A DNA stretch of 41,741 bases from a virus. Position numbers and translations under genes: made by a program. The stretch is taken from positions 1 through 41,741 of IMG/VR virus record IMGVR_UViG_3300009507_003143, one strand, 5' to 3'. The notes beneath the pieces are model-generated. The model saw only the letters and a list, made by a program, of their open reading frames with translations, did not search any database and was not told where the DNA came from. Numbering within the stretch: position 1 is the stretch's first letter; each line of letters starts with the position of its first letter. Below are positions 13,761-22,605 of this stretch, one piece after another.

Positions 13761-16316
13761 ATGCCAGATACAAGAATTAGTAAAATACAAGTTAGACGAG
13801 GTAGCATTGCTGACCTTCCTCTACTTGACGCCGGTGAATTCGGCTATGCAACAGACGAGCAACGTTTGTTCATTGGTAATGAATCACTTACAATTGGTTC
13901 AGGAGATGGAAGCAACACAGTTTTCACAATGCCAAGCACAAGCTTATACCCAGCAGACTTAGAAACACCAGTTAGCTACATTAGCCCAAAGTTTTATTTG
14001 GACAACGTAGAAGACACAGGTGTTACTGTTAGCGGTATTACTGTTACGTTTGCAACAGCACCAGCTAACGGAGCAGTTGTTACAACACGCTTTAACAGCG
14101 AAGTTAAACTAAAAACAGACTTTGTTGTACCAGGTGAAGAAACACTTACAGCAAGCGCAAGCGCAGGCACTCAAACAGCTTTCCAATTTGATAAAACAAC
14201 ATACAACGCATTGTTTATGAACTACACTCTAAAGAAAGAGTACACTGCGGTTGTAACTGGCACAGTACAAAATCCAACAGTTAGTGTTGGTGACACATTA
14301 GAAATTAACGGCACAACTGTTAGCTTTACATCTACTAGCAACCTAACTACTATGGTTAATGACATCAACAACGCAAGTATTACTGGCATTACTGCGGACC
14401 TTGATGGAACAGCTATTAGACTTTCAAGCTCGGGCGACGATTTGGTTATCGGACTTACTAATGGTGCAACAACATTTGGCTTTACACCTGGTACATATCA
14501 AGGTGTTGCTACTGTTACAGGAACAGAAGCAAGTCCAAATGTAAATGCGGCACACACGCTTACTATTGATGGCACACGTATCACACTAGATGGTAACACA
14601 CTAGCAGAAGCAATTGTATCTATTAATGACGCTAGCTCAAGTGTTGTAGCAGACAGCGATGCAGGTGCATTGCGTTTAACAGCTACAGCGCCAAGCACTG
14701 ACATTGTTCTAAGTGGCGATGGCACTACAATGACAGACTTTGGTTTAACAGTGGGCACAATTGCACACGGTGGTGGCACAGCAACAGTAACAGGTAGTAT
14801 AACAACTCCTACTCCATATGGTAGACACGGTTTGGTAGTTAATGGTGCAGAAGTATTCTTTACATCAGGTACAACACTAACAGACGTAGTTGCAGACTTA
14901 ACTGGTGCAAGTATTGCCGGCGTAACATTTGCAGACGTTGGCACACAGCTAACTATGACAAGCTCTAGTGCTATTACAATTGATGGCTTTGGTAGCGCAC
15001 TTGCAGACTTGGGATTATCAGCAGGCACAAGCAACGCTTCGGTTACAGTTGTTGGCTCAGTTGATACTCCGGTAATTGCTCCAAGTGCAATTACACTTAA
15101 CGGTAGCATTGTAGCGTTTACAGGTACAGACGTAGCTACTATGGCATCGGACGTTACAAGCGCAGGTATTACTGGTGTAACAGGCAGTGTTAACGGAAGC
15201 AACCAACTTGAAATTTTACACACAGTTGATCTTACAGTTGGACTTGACGAAGGTAACGCAAACAACCTTATTGGTATTTCACCAGGTACTAACCTTGCAG
15301 CAAGTTCTCCTATCTCTGGTACAGTAAGCAACCCAACAGTAACAGTTGCTAACATCAGCATCAATGGTACAGTTGTTAACTTTACAGGTACAACAGTAAC
15401 AGATATGGCAAGTAATATTACCGATGCAGGTATTACTGGTATCACTGGCGGAACATCAGGAAACTTTGTAAGCATTACAGCAACAAACGTTGACTTAGTT
15501 TTAGCAGAAGGTTCAAACACAACACTTGCAACACTAGGTTTTGCCGAAGACACAACACCACCAGCTAATAACATTGTTGGCAGTGTAACTGCACCAACAG
15601 TAACTAGCCCAGACAGCATTACAATTAATGGCGTACAAGTACCATTTACAACTGGTCCATTACTAGCAGATGTAATCACAGACATTACTGCCGCAGGTGT
15701 CACAGATGTTGCGGCTACAGCAACTGGTTCAAGTGAACTATTGTTAACAGGTACAAGTGTTGATCTAGTAGTTAGTGGCACAGGAACATCACTAACAAAC
15801 CTAGGACTAACAGCAGGTACTACAAGCCAAGTAATACAACAAACAGGAACAGTATCAGGACCAACAATTACATTAGCAGATACTATGGTTATTGACAGTA
15901 CTACAATTGTACTAGATCAAGGAACAGGTACACTTGCAGATGTAATATCAGACATTACTGCCGCAGGTATTGTTGGCATCACTGCAGAAGACAATGGCAG
16001 TGGATATCTAGTAATACGCAAAAGCGGTAGCGGAAGTATCACACTTGCAAACGGCAATGGTACTCCTTTAACTGCATTGGGACTCACAGCAGGTACAACA
16101 GCTACTTCAGGTGGTATGCGAACAGGACATATGCGCATACTAGTTGATGATAGTGCTAATGTGTACAGCATTGACGACCAGTACAACATTCCATCAAGCA
16201 GTGTTGACGTTACTTTTGACGGTAATATTACCGGTGATACTTTTGTTATCACATATCAAAATGACGAAAACGTAAACGTAACCCTTAACTATACATTTGA
16301 GATTTGGAAAGCCTAA
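13761..16316 (+). CDS. Long tail-fibre or structural protein with seven tandem repeats
   Basis: The 851-residue product begins RISKIQVRRGSIADLPLLD, then AGEFGYATDEQRLFIGN, an N-terminal attachment signature found in phage fibre and structural proteins. Residues about 165-784 contain seven degenerate repeats of about 88 residues. Each has a GTVxxPT-type strand, an ING or similar turn, DVxxDITxAGITG and an LxLTxGT-like close. The last 67 residues (starting GMRTGHMRILVDDS) differ and are probably the tip or trimer-forming part. The layout recalls flagellin/hook-type IN motifs. A host-recognition fibre is the favoured role but the receptor is unknown. The long open frame on the opposite strand is a by-product of biased codons. 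Confidence 0.78.
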   Translation: MPDTRISKIQVRRGSIADLPLLDAGEFGYATDEQRLFIGNESLTIGSGDGSNTVFTMPSTSLYPADLETPVSYISPKFYLDNVEDTGVTVSGITVTFATAPANGAVVTTRFNSEVKLKTDFVVPGEETLTASASAGTQTAFQFDKTTYNALFMNYTLKKEYTAVVTGTVQNPTVSVGDTLEINGTTVSFTSTSNLTTMVNDINNASITGITADLDGTAIRLSSSGDDLVIGLTNGATTFGFTPGTYQGVATVTGTEASPNVNAAHTLTIDGTRITLDGNTLAEAIVSINDASSSVVADSDAGALRLTATAPSTDIVLSGDGTTMTDFGLTVGTIAHGGGTATVTGSITTPTPYGRHGLVVNGAEVFFTSGTTLTDVVADLTGASIAGVTFADVGTQLTMTSSSAITIDGFGSALADLGLSAGTSNASVTVVGSVDTPVIAPSAITLNGSIVAFTGTDVATMASDVTSAGITGVTGSVNGSNQLEILHTVDLTVGLDEGNANNLIGISPGTNLAASSPISGTVSNPTVTVANISINGTVVNFTGTTVTDMASNITDAGITGITGGTSGNFVSITATNVDLVLAEGSNTTLATLGFAEDTTPPANNIVGSVTAPTVTSPDSITINGVQVPFTTGPLLADVITDITAAGVTDVAATATGSSELLLTGTSVDLVVSGTGTSLTNLGLTAGTTSQVIQQTGTVSGPTITLADTMVIDSTTIVLDQGTGTLADVISDITAAGIVGITAEDNGSGYLVIRKSGSGSITLANGNGTPLTALGLTAGTTATSGGMRTGHMRILVDDSANVYSIDDQYNIPSSSVDVTFDGNITGDTFVITYQNDENVNVTLNYTFEIWKA
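14253..16112 (+). repeat. Seven degenerate tandem repeats within the fibre gene
   Basis: At protein level, seven units of about 88 residues can be aligned by GTV/GSV-x-x-P starts, internal ING/NGS turns, AGITG-like segments and LGLTAGT-like ends. The nucleotide repeats have diverged, so the array is old. An eighth related unit stands in the structural gene at 12354-12971. Confidence 0.75.
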
Positions 16317-16786
16317 CAAACAACGATTCGCATAACATATGGCTAGGTCGTCCAGAACAGAGACTGGCCATATGGCGAACATTCCGCAAAGAATTTAGAG
16401 ACGCTGATGCTGAAACACTATGTTCAGCAACCGCTGAATGGTGGGGCAATGCGCCACTGCACAGCATCAGTTTAGACCCAACAAGTCCGCACAATTGGCC
16501 TGATGCTTGGGAACTAATACACAGTGGCAACATATGCAAATATAGTGCCGCACTAGGGATAGCATACACAATATATTACACCAACAGTAGCCTAAACAAC
16601 ATTATAATGCGTGTTTTCGATGAAGAGATCGATGATATATATAATACAACATTAATAAACAATCAGCTACTTTTGGGTAAAAACACTGGCCAAGTTTTAA
16701 ACTGGCAGGACGCTAAACCTTACCTTAAAATAGAAGAACAGTGGAGCGTAAGTGACATTGTTGATAGTATAAAACAAAACAAATAA
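16304..16786 (+). CDS. Conserved hypothetical protein of T4-like marine phages
   Basis: The 160-residue product begins with TTG (no in-frame ATG lies before the conserved part) and overlaps the fibre gene's end, so translation is probably coupled. Its pattern RLAIWRTFRKEFRD, a WWGNAPLH motif, then PHNWPDAWELIHSGNICKYS matches a cyanophage protein family remembered as having no function. It directly precedes nrdA without an obvious promoter. Soluble, with no membrane segment. The TTG start is the least certain point. Confidence 0.7.
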   Translation: MESLTNNDSHNIWLGRPEQRLAIWRTFRKEFRDADAETLCSATAEWWGNAPLHSISLDPTSPHNWPDAWELIHSGNICKYSAALGIAYTIYYTNSSLNNIIMRVFDEEIDDIYNTTLINNQLLLGKNTGQVLNWQDAKPYLKIEEQWSVSDIVDSIKQNK

Positions 16787-16816
16787 AAGTCCATAACTGG
16801 AAGAGGAAACAGAATA

Positions 16817-19120
16817 ATGAGTGACATTATGGTCGTCAAGCGTGACGGAACAAAAGAGGCACTAGACATTGATAAACTACACAAGGTAGTTTTCTTTGCG
16901 TGTGAAAATATCAAGGGCGTGAGTCCTAGTGAAGTGGAAATTAAAAGCCACATTCAATTCTATGATGGAATTGAGTCTACTAATATTCAAGAGACACTTA
17001 TTAAAAGTGCTGCTGATTTGATCACTGAAGAAACTCCAAACTACCAATGGGTAGCAGGACGCCTTATTAACTATCACCTGCGCAAAGAAGTTTATGACAG
17101 CTATACTCCGTTGCCTCTTCGAGAGATTGTTGTTAATAATGTAGACCGTGGCTATTATGATAGCGAACTACTAACTTCATATTCTTTGGACGAATGGGAA
17201 CATCTAAATAACTATATTGATCACGACAGAGATAATACTATTGCATATGTTGGTATGGAACAAATGCGTGGCAAGTACCTAGTACAAAATCGTGTTACTG
17301 GTGAAATATTCGAAACTCCTCAAGTTGCTTATATGCTTATTGCCGCTACACTGTTTGGTGATTATCCTGTAGAAACACGTATGAAATATGTTACAGATTA
17401 TTACGATGCAATTAGTAAATTTGAAATCAGTTTACCTACTCCTGTTATGGCTGGTGTGCGCACTCCACAGCGTCAGTTCAGTAGTTGTGTGCTTATTGAA
17501 ACAGGCGATAGCTTAGACAGCATTAATGCAACGTCAAGTGCTATTGTTAAGTACGTTAGCCAAAAAGCTGGTATTGGTGTTGGTGCAGGAAGCATACGTG
17601 CAATTGGTAGCCCTATTAGAAATGGCGATGCGTCACACACTGGTGTTATTCCATTTTACAAAATGTTCCAAAGTGCTGTTAAGAGTTGTAGCCAAGGTGG
17701 TGTACGTGGTGGAGCCGCTACGTTGTATTATCCAATTTGGCACTTGGAAGTTGAAGACTTGCTTGTTCTAAAAAACAACAAAGGTACAGAAGACAATCGT
17801 ATCCGTCACTTGGACTATGGTGTACAGTTTAACAAAATTATGTACGAACGACTAATTACAGGCGGAGACATTACATTGTTCTCTCCAAGTGATGTACCTG
17901 GACTATACGATGCATTCTTTGCTGATCAAGATGAGTTCCGTAGACTATATGAAGCCGCTGAAGCAGATCCAACTATTCGACACAAAAAGATTTCAGCTAT
18001 TGAACTGTTCTCAAACTATATGGAAGAACGCAAAAGCACAGGACGTGTTTACTTAATGAACGTAGACAATGCTAACGATCACGGAAGCTTTGACGCAAAC
18101 GTAGCGCCAGTTAAACAATCAAACTTGTGTTGTGAAATCAACTTGCCTACTAAGCCACTTAACCACGTGTTTGACGAAGAAGGTGAAATTAGCCTTTGTA
18201 CACTAAGCGCAGTCAACTGGGGTGTTATTAAAACAGTATCAGACTTTGAAAAAGTTTGTAACCTAGCAGTACGTGGCTTGGATGCACTACTTGATTATCA
18301 AAAGTACCCAGTACTAGCCGCAGAACTAAGCACAATGAAAAGACGTCCGCTAGGCGTTGGTATCATTAACTTTGCATACTGGTTAGCTAAAAATGACTTT
18401 AACTATCAAGACATTGATGCAGAAGGTTTAGCATTGGTTGACGAATGGGCAGAAGCTTGGAGCTACTACCTAATCAAAGCAAGTGCTGACTTAGCAGTTG
18501 AACTAGGCGCACCAAGTGGCATCAACGAAACAAAGTACGGACAAGGTATTACACCTAACCAAACATACAAAACAGACTTAGATGAACTAGTACCACACGT
18601 TGAGCGTATGGACTGGGCAAGCTTGCGTGAACAACTTAAAGCAACAGGTATTCGTAACAGCACACTAATGGCACTTATGCCAGCTGAAACAAGTGCGCAA
18701 ATTAGTAACAGCACAAATGGTATTGAACCACCACGTAGCTTGGTTAGTATCAAACAATCAAAGCACGGTGTACTAAAGCAAGTTGTTCCAGGTATTCACA
18801 AATTGAAAAACAAGTACGATTTACTTTGGGATCAAAAGTCACCATTGGGTTACTTGAAAATTATGGCAGTATTGCAAAAGTACATTGATCAGGGCATTAG
18901 TGTTAACACAACATACAACCCAACGTTCTACGAAGATGAAAAGATTCCAATGAGCGAAATGATTCAACACTTGTTGTTCTTTTACAAGTACGGTGGCAAA
19001 CAGCTTTACTATTATAACACATATGATGGTCAAGGCGAAATAGACGTAAGCGACGGTGCCGAAGAACAACTTGAAGCAGGTGTTGTTGACGACGAAGATT
19101 GCGATAGCTGCACTATCTAA
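16817..19120 (+). CDS. nrdA: Ribonucleoside-diphosphate reductase class Ia, alpha subunit
   Basis: The enzyme reduces NDPs to dNDPs to feed phage DNA synthesis, with NrdB providing the radical. The 767-residue product keeps the ATP-cone at its N-terminus (about residues 1-90). Catalytic cysteines sit nearly where they do in E. coli NrdA: C224, C438 in NLCCE (thiyl site) with E440, and C461 in CTLSAVNW. The C-terminal pair C762/C765 (CDSC) is the thioredoxin/glutaredoxin-reduced tail. The presence of the ATP-cone implies dATP feedback is retained. AGAGGAAAC precedes the ATG. It is followed by nrdB and a glutaredoxin gene. Confidence 0.97.
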   Translation: MSDIMVVKRDGTKEALDIDKLHKVVFFACENIKGVSPSEVEIKSHIQFYDGIESTNIQETLIKSAADLITEETPNYQWVAGRLINYHLRKEVYDSYTPLPLREIVVNNVDRGYYDSELLTSYSLDEWEHLNNYIDHDRDNTIAYVGMEQMRGKYLVQNRVTGEIFETPQVAYMLIAATLFGDYPVETRMKYVTDYYDAISKFEISLPTPVMAGVRTPQRQFSSCVLIETGDSLDSINATSSAIVKYVSQKAGIGVGAGSIRAIGSPIRNGDASHTGVIPFYKMFQSAVKSCSQGGVRGGAATLYYPIWHLEVEDLLVLKNNKGTEDNRIRHLDYGVQFNKIMYERLITGGDITLFSPSDVPGLYDAFFADQDEFRRLYEAAEADPTIRHKKISAIELFSNYMEERKSTGRVYLMNVDNANDHGSFDANVAPVKQSNLCCEINLPTKPLNHVFDEEGEISLCTLSAVNWGVIKTVSDFEKVCNLAVRGLDALLDYQKYPVLAAELSTMKRRPLGVGIINFAYWLAKNDFNYQDIDAEGLALVDEWAEAWSYYLIKASADLAVELGAPSGINETKYGQGITPNQTYKTDLDELVPHVERMDWASLREQLKATGIRNSTLMALMPAETSAQISNSTNGIEPPRSLVSIKQSKHGVLKQVVPGIHKLKNKYDLLWDQKSPLGYLKIMAVLQKYIDQGISVNTTYNPTFYEDEKIPMSEMIQHLLFFYKYGGKQLYYYNTYDGQGEIDVSDGAEEQLEAGVVDDEDCDSCTI

Positions 19121-19138
19121 AATAAACTAAATTAATCA

Positions 19139-19167
19139 TTGACAAACTGCGCATAGTTAGCTATACT
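19139..19167 (+). promoter_or_regulatory. Sigma-70-type promoter for the nrdB operon
   Basis: TTGACA at 19139-19144 and TATACT at 19162-19167 are 17 bases apart. The leader of about 35 bases ends in CCGGAGAC before the nrdB ATG. Confidence 0.82.
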
Positions 19168-19208
19168 ATGCGTAGTACCTTTACACCACTACCCCCACCG
19201 GAGACATT

Positions 19209-20348
19209 ATGACAAACAACAGCGTATTCAACACGAACAGAGAAGGCAGTCATTTGGACAGTCTTGCATTTCTTGACCCAGCAGGCGGCGTAAGTATTCA
19301 ACGTTACGATATGTTAAAGTATCGAATCTTTGACCAGCTGGTAGACAAGCAATTGGGTTTCTTTTGGCGCCCAGAAGAAGTTGACGTTATCAAAGACGCA
19401 AAAGACTTCAAAGACCTTAACGACCACGAAAGACATATCTTTACATCAAACTTGAAGCGTCAGATTCTACTTGACAGTGTACAGGGACGAGCACCAGTTG
19501 AAGCATTTAATAGTATTGTAAGTTTGCCAGAACTTGAGTCGTGGATTATGACTTGGACGTTTAGTGAAACAATTCACAGTCGTAGCTATACACATATTAT
19601 TCGTAATGTATATGCTAACCCAAGTTTAATCTTTGATGAAATGATGGACATCAATCAAATTACAGATTGTGCTGATGACATTACAGTTTACTATGATAGA
19701 CTTATTGAAATGTCAAACTGGTATAACCTACTGGGCGAAGGTACACATACTGTTAACGGCAAGAAGATTGTTGTTGACAAATACGAAATCAAAAAAGACT
19801 TGTATCGCACACTTATGAGTGTTAACATCCTTGAAGGTGTACGCTTCTACGTATCATTTGCTTGTAGTTGGGCGTTTGCTGAACTTAAGAAAATGGAAGG
19901 CAATGCTAAGATTATCAAATTGATTTGTCGTGATGAAAACTTGCACTTAGCAAGTACACAAAAGCTTCTTAAGATTCTACCAACTGATGATCCTGACTAT
20001 GCTAAGATTGCCAAAGAAACAGAAGCCGAATGCATTAAAATGTTTGTTGATGCAGTAGACCAAGAAAAAGAATGGGCTAACTATTTGTTTAAAGATGGAT
20101 CAATGATTGGTCTAAACGAAGAGTTGCTTAGTGACTTTATTGAGTGGATTGCCAACAAGCGTATGCGCACAGTTGGACTTGAAAGCCCATACACAGTTCC
20201 ACAAGCAAGTCCGCTACCTTGGACACAAAAATGGATTAGTGGCGCAGATGTACAAGTAGCACCACAAGAAACAGAAATTACAAGTTACGTTGTAGGAGGC
20301 GTTAAGAAAGACGTCGACAGTAACTCATTTAAAGGCTTCTCACTCTAA
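19209..20348 (+). CDS. nrdB: Ribonucleoside-diphosphate reductase class Ia, beta subunit
   Basis: The subunit holds the diiron-tyrosyl radical. The 379-residue product keeps the iron ligands and radical tyrosine: D89 in LLDSVQGR, E120 and H123 with Y127 in FSETIHSRSYTH, and the second ligand set around GNAKIIKLICRDENLHL. The C-terminal tail needed for binding NrdA is present. It leads an early operon with glutaredoxin, a small beta protein, GAPDH and PAAR. The close spacing of nrdA, nrdB and the redoxin is common in T4-like phages. Confidence 0.96.
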   Translation: MTNNSVFNTNREGSHLDSLAFLDPAGGVSIQRYDMLKYRIFDQLVDKQLGFFWRPEEVDVIKDAKDFKDLNDHERHIFTSNLKRQILLDSVQGRAPVEAFNSIVSLPELESWIMTWTFSETIHSRSYTHIIRNVYANPSLIFDEMMDINQITDCADDITVYYDRLIEMSNWYNLLGEGTHTVNGKKIVVDKYEIKKDLYRTLMSVNILEGVRFYVSFACSWAFAELKKMEGNAKIIKLICRDENLHLASTQKLLKILPTDDPDYAKIAKETEAECIKMFVDAVDQEKEWANYLFKDGSMIGLNEELLSDFIEWIANKRMRTVGLESPYTVPQASPLPWTQKWISGADVQVAPQETEITSYVVGGVKKDVDSNSFKGFSL

Positions 20349-20357
20349 GGAAATACA

Positions 20358-20615
20358 ATGAGACCAGTAATAGTATATTCAAAGCCAAACTGCCCGTATT
20401 GCGTAAAGGCAAAGCATCTATTGGAGATGCGCCAAATTCCTTTCGTAGAACAAGTAGTAGGCAAGGATGTAACAAGAGAAGAATTGCTCGAAGCGGCACC
20501 AAATGCACGAACAGTTCCACAGATTATTATCAATGGTAAAAGCATTGGCGGGTATGACCAGCTAGTAACTTACATTGATGAAACAGGATTTAATTCAACA
20601 GGATACACATTATGA
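20358..20615 (+). CDS. nrdC: Glutaredoxin
   Basis: The 85-residue protein is a GrxC-type disulfide reductase with active site C12-P-Y-C15, then TVPQIIINGKSIGGYDQL, which carries the cis-proline and glutathione-binding residues. It would supply electrons to the C-terminal cysteines of NrdA. It follows nrdB by 9 bases, and AAGGAAA precedes the ATG. The next gene overlaps it by ATGA. Glutaredoxin rather than thioredoxin is indicated by CPYC and by length. Confidence 0.95.
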   Translation: MRPVIVYSKPNCPYCVKAKHLLEMRQIPFVEQVVGKDVTREELLEAAPNARTVPQIIINGKSIGGYDQLVTYIDETGFNSTGYTL

Positions 20616-20932
20616 TTATTCAACCAAAAACAACAGGCACTATTGTTAGCTTAAAGCTAATCAGTGGTGAAGAAATTGTTGGACGCTTTGAAAGCGAGTC
20701 TGACACAACATTTTCAATCAGCAAGCCTTGCTTGGCTGCTATGACACAAAATGGTCCAACACTTGCACCGTTTATGTTTACTATGAGCCCACTTGATGAA
20801 GCAGACGCTAACCACGTTGTAGAGATCAACAAAAGCACAGTTGTAACATCAGTTGTAACATATAAGCCATTTGCAGATGCTTATACTAATGCAACATCAA
20901 GCATTAAACCTGCATCGGGTCTTGTACTATAA
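20612..20932 (+). CDS. Small beta-rich protein, possibly Sm-like
   Basis: The 106-residue protein starts TTGTIVSLKLISGEEIVGRF, a strand-turn-strand pattern seen in Sm-like folds and in cyanophage proteins I recall with no function. It has no transmembrane or catalytic motif. It overlaps the glutaredoxin gene and ends in a TAATG overlap with GAPDH, so all three are translated as a unit. An RNA-binding or regulatory role would fit an Sm fold, but the similarity is weak. Confidence 0.65.
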   Translation: MIIQPKTTGTIVSLKLISGEEIVGRFESESDTTFSISKPCLAAMTQNGPTLAPFMFTMSPLDEADANHVVEINKSTVVTSVVTYKPFADAYTNATSSIKPASGLVL

Positions 20933-21891
20933 TGATTAAAGTTGCAATAAATGGCTTTGGCAGAATTGGCAGAGCAACCGCTAGGCATATATTAGAATCA
21001 AGACCGGATATGCAACTTGTTAAAATTAATGCATCAGGCGACTTGGACACTAATCTACACTTGTTAAAGTATGATAGTGTTCACGGTCGCTTTGCACACC
21101 CAGACATCGACAACATTGAATGGACTCATACTAGAAGCTTAGCCGAACTAGATTGGACAGGCATTGATGTTGTGTTAGAATGCACAGGTGCATTTAACAA
21201 TGGTGAAGCTTGTAAAGTACATTTGCAAAAAGGCGCACGTAAAGTTGTTATAAGCGCACCTGCTAAAAATGTAAAGCGCACAGTTGTTTATGGTGTTAAT
21301 CACAATACTATTACAGCAAATGATCACATTATAAGTAATGCAAGTTGCACAACAAATTGTTTAGCACCACTTGCAAGAGTATTGCACAACACAGTTGGAA
21401 TACAATCGGGTATAGTAACTACAATACACGCATACACTGGTGATCAACTTACACACGACAAAGCACACAAAGATTTATATAGAGCCCGTGCTGCAGGCGT
21501 AAGTATGATTCCTACATCAACAGGAGCCGCAAGCGCAATAGGCGATGTAATACCTGCGTTGAGCGGAGTACTAGACGGCAGTGCTATTAGAGTACCAACA
21601 CCAAACGTAAGTTGTGTTGATATGACATTTGTAGCAAAGCGAGACACTATCAAAGAAGAAATTAATACTATTGTACATCAAGCAAGTCTTGAAATGCCAA
21701 CAGTATTGGGTTATGAGTCACAGCCACTTGTGAGCATTGACTTTAATCACACTAGCGAAAGCAGTATATTTGCTCCTGACCAAACAAAAGTAGTTGGCGG
21801 CAATCTAGTGCGTGTACTAGCGTGGTATGATAACGAATGGGGCTTTAGTTGCAGAATGGCAGATACTGCGAGTGTATTGGCTAAATACTAA
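20932..21891 (+). CDS. gap: Glyceraldehyde-3-phosphate dehydrogenase, type I
   Basis: The 319-residue product is complete: Rossmann start INGFGRIGR, SNASCTTNCLAP with catalytic C139, H166 in TIHAYTGDQ, and a typical end (WYDNEWGFSCRMADT). The enzyme oxidises glyceraldehyde-3-phosphate and reduces NAD(P). At the cofactor-selective sites it departs from NAD-type enzymes. The usual IND is here INAS (A34 at the place of Asp32), and the usual LP before HKDL is K177-A178. In bacterial GAPDH mutagenesis, changes at Asp32, Leu187 and Pro188 shift preference to NADP. I infer NADPH production for ribonucleotide reduction. Translationally coupled in the nrdB operon. A phage gap gene is very rare. Confidence 0.93.
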   Translation: MIKVAINGFGRIGRATARHILESRPDMQLVKINASGDLDTNLHLLKYDSVHGRFAHPDIDNIEWTHTRSLAELDWTGIDVVLECTGAFNNGEACKVHLQKGARKVVISAPAKNVKRTVVYGVNHNTITANDHIISNASCTTNCLAPLARVLHNTVGIQSGIVTTIHAYTGDQLTHDKAHKDLYRARAAGVSMIPTSTGAASAIGDVIPALSGVLDGSAIRVPTPNVSCVDMTFVAKRDTIKEEINTIVHQASLEMPTVLGYESQPLVSIDFNHTSESSIFAPDQTKVVGGNLVRVLAWYDNEWGFSCRMADTASVLAKY

Positions 21892-21909
21892 CATAGTTAG
21901 GAGAAGTCA

Positions 21910-22209
21910 ATGCCAAAAGTCACACGTATCGGAGACAGTTTTGCAACAGGTCACGGATGTACAGGAACAAGTACAATCGCAGAAGGCAGTGGTAATGTCT
22001 TTGCTAACAACATTAGCGTAAGCAGAAAAACAGACAACAGTGTAAGTCACACGCATCCAGTAGGACCTGCGTGTGTTCCTCACGTTATTCCTATCATTGG
22101 CGGCAGTGGCAGTGTGTTTGTTAACAATTTGCGAATAGCACGTATAGGCGATGCTATTGACAACGGCGCAATAACCAGCGGTAGCCCTAACGTATACGCT
22201 GGAGATTAA
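21910..22209 (+). CDS. PAAR-repeat spike tip protein
   Basis: The 99-residue product has the PAAR fold pattern. RIGDSFATGHGC and SRKTDNSVSHTHPVGP carry His and Cys candidates for zinc, followed by GSGSVFVNNLRIARIGDAI and GSPNVYAGD. It would form the sharp tip of the tail spike that pierces the outer membrane. Placement in the GAPDH-nrd early operon rather than among late genes is unusual. AGGAGAAG lies at a good distance before the ATG. Confidence 0.9.
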   Translation: MPKVTRIGDSFATGHGCTGTSTIAEGSGNVFANNISVSRKTDNSVSHTHPVGPACVPHVIPIIGGSGSVFVNNLRIARIGDAIDNGAITSGSPNVYAGD

Positions 22210-22233
22210 ATCTCTTAAAATAACATTTCTTGG

Positions 22234-22262
22234 TTGACAAGTAAAGCTTCTTACTATATAGT
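22234..22262 (+). promoter_or_regulatory. Sigma-70-type promoter
   Basis: TTGACA at 22234-22239 and TATAGT at 22257-22262 are 17 bases apart. It shares the TGGTTGACAA and CTTACT context with the promoter at 23554, suggesting related origin. Confidence 0.8.
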
Positions 22263-22308
22263 AAACGTATAGTAAATGAAAAGCAACGAATTATGACGGA
22301 AACAAACA

Positions 22309-22605
22309 ATGCGAAGTAAAGTATGTGACGACGGTCAGCGGCGTATCCTAGCCAAGATTGAAGTCCCTTTAACAACAGACGAAATTGCAGTATATGCAAT
22401 GTGTCACCCTTCTCTAAGTGAGTATGCCAATCCATTACACGGAATTGAAAAGCTAAACAAAAGACAAATGTTTCAGCTTGCAAAAGAAAGTATACGGACA
22501 CACGGAACTCACGCACCACAAGCGATCGTAGTAAAACTGTGGAAAGACGCACATATAGAAAAGGTAAAAAATTATGTTGGATTACAATTCCCCGAATGTG
22601 ATTGA
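22309..22605 (+). CDS. Hypothetical early protein
   Basis: The 98-residue protein is basic and helical, with RSKVCDDGQRRILAKIEVPL at its start and HAPQAIVVKLWKDAHIEKV later. It is the first gene after a strong early promoter. A tiny out-of-frame open frame (ATG at 22293, 8 codons) overlaps the start and could modulate it. No domain is recognised. It overlaps the next gene by about 30 bases. Confidence 0.7.
   Translation: MRSKVCDDGQRRILAKIEVPLTTDEIAVYAMCHPSLSEYANPLHGIEKLNKRQMFQLAKESIRTHGTHAPQAIVVKLWKDAHIEKVKNYVGLQFPECD

Noticed and set aside
14498-15781. A 427-codon open frame antisense to the fibre gene
   Set aside because: It has no ribosome binding site or promoter, its product is low-complexity Val/Thr/Ser/Pro, and it mirrors the repetitive Thr/Ser/Val codons of the fibre on the other strand.
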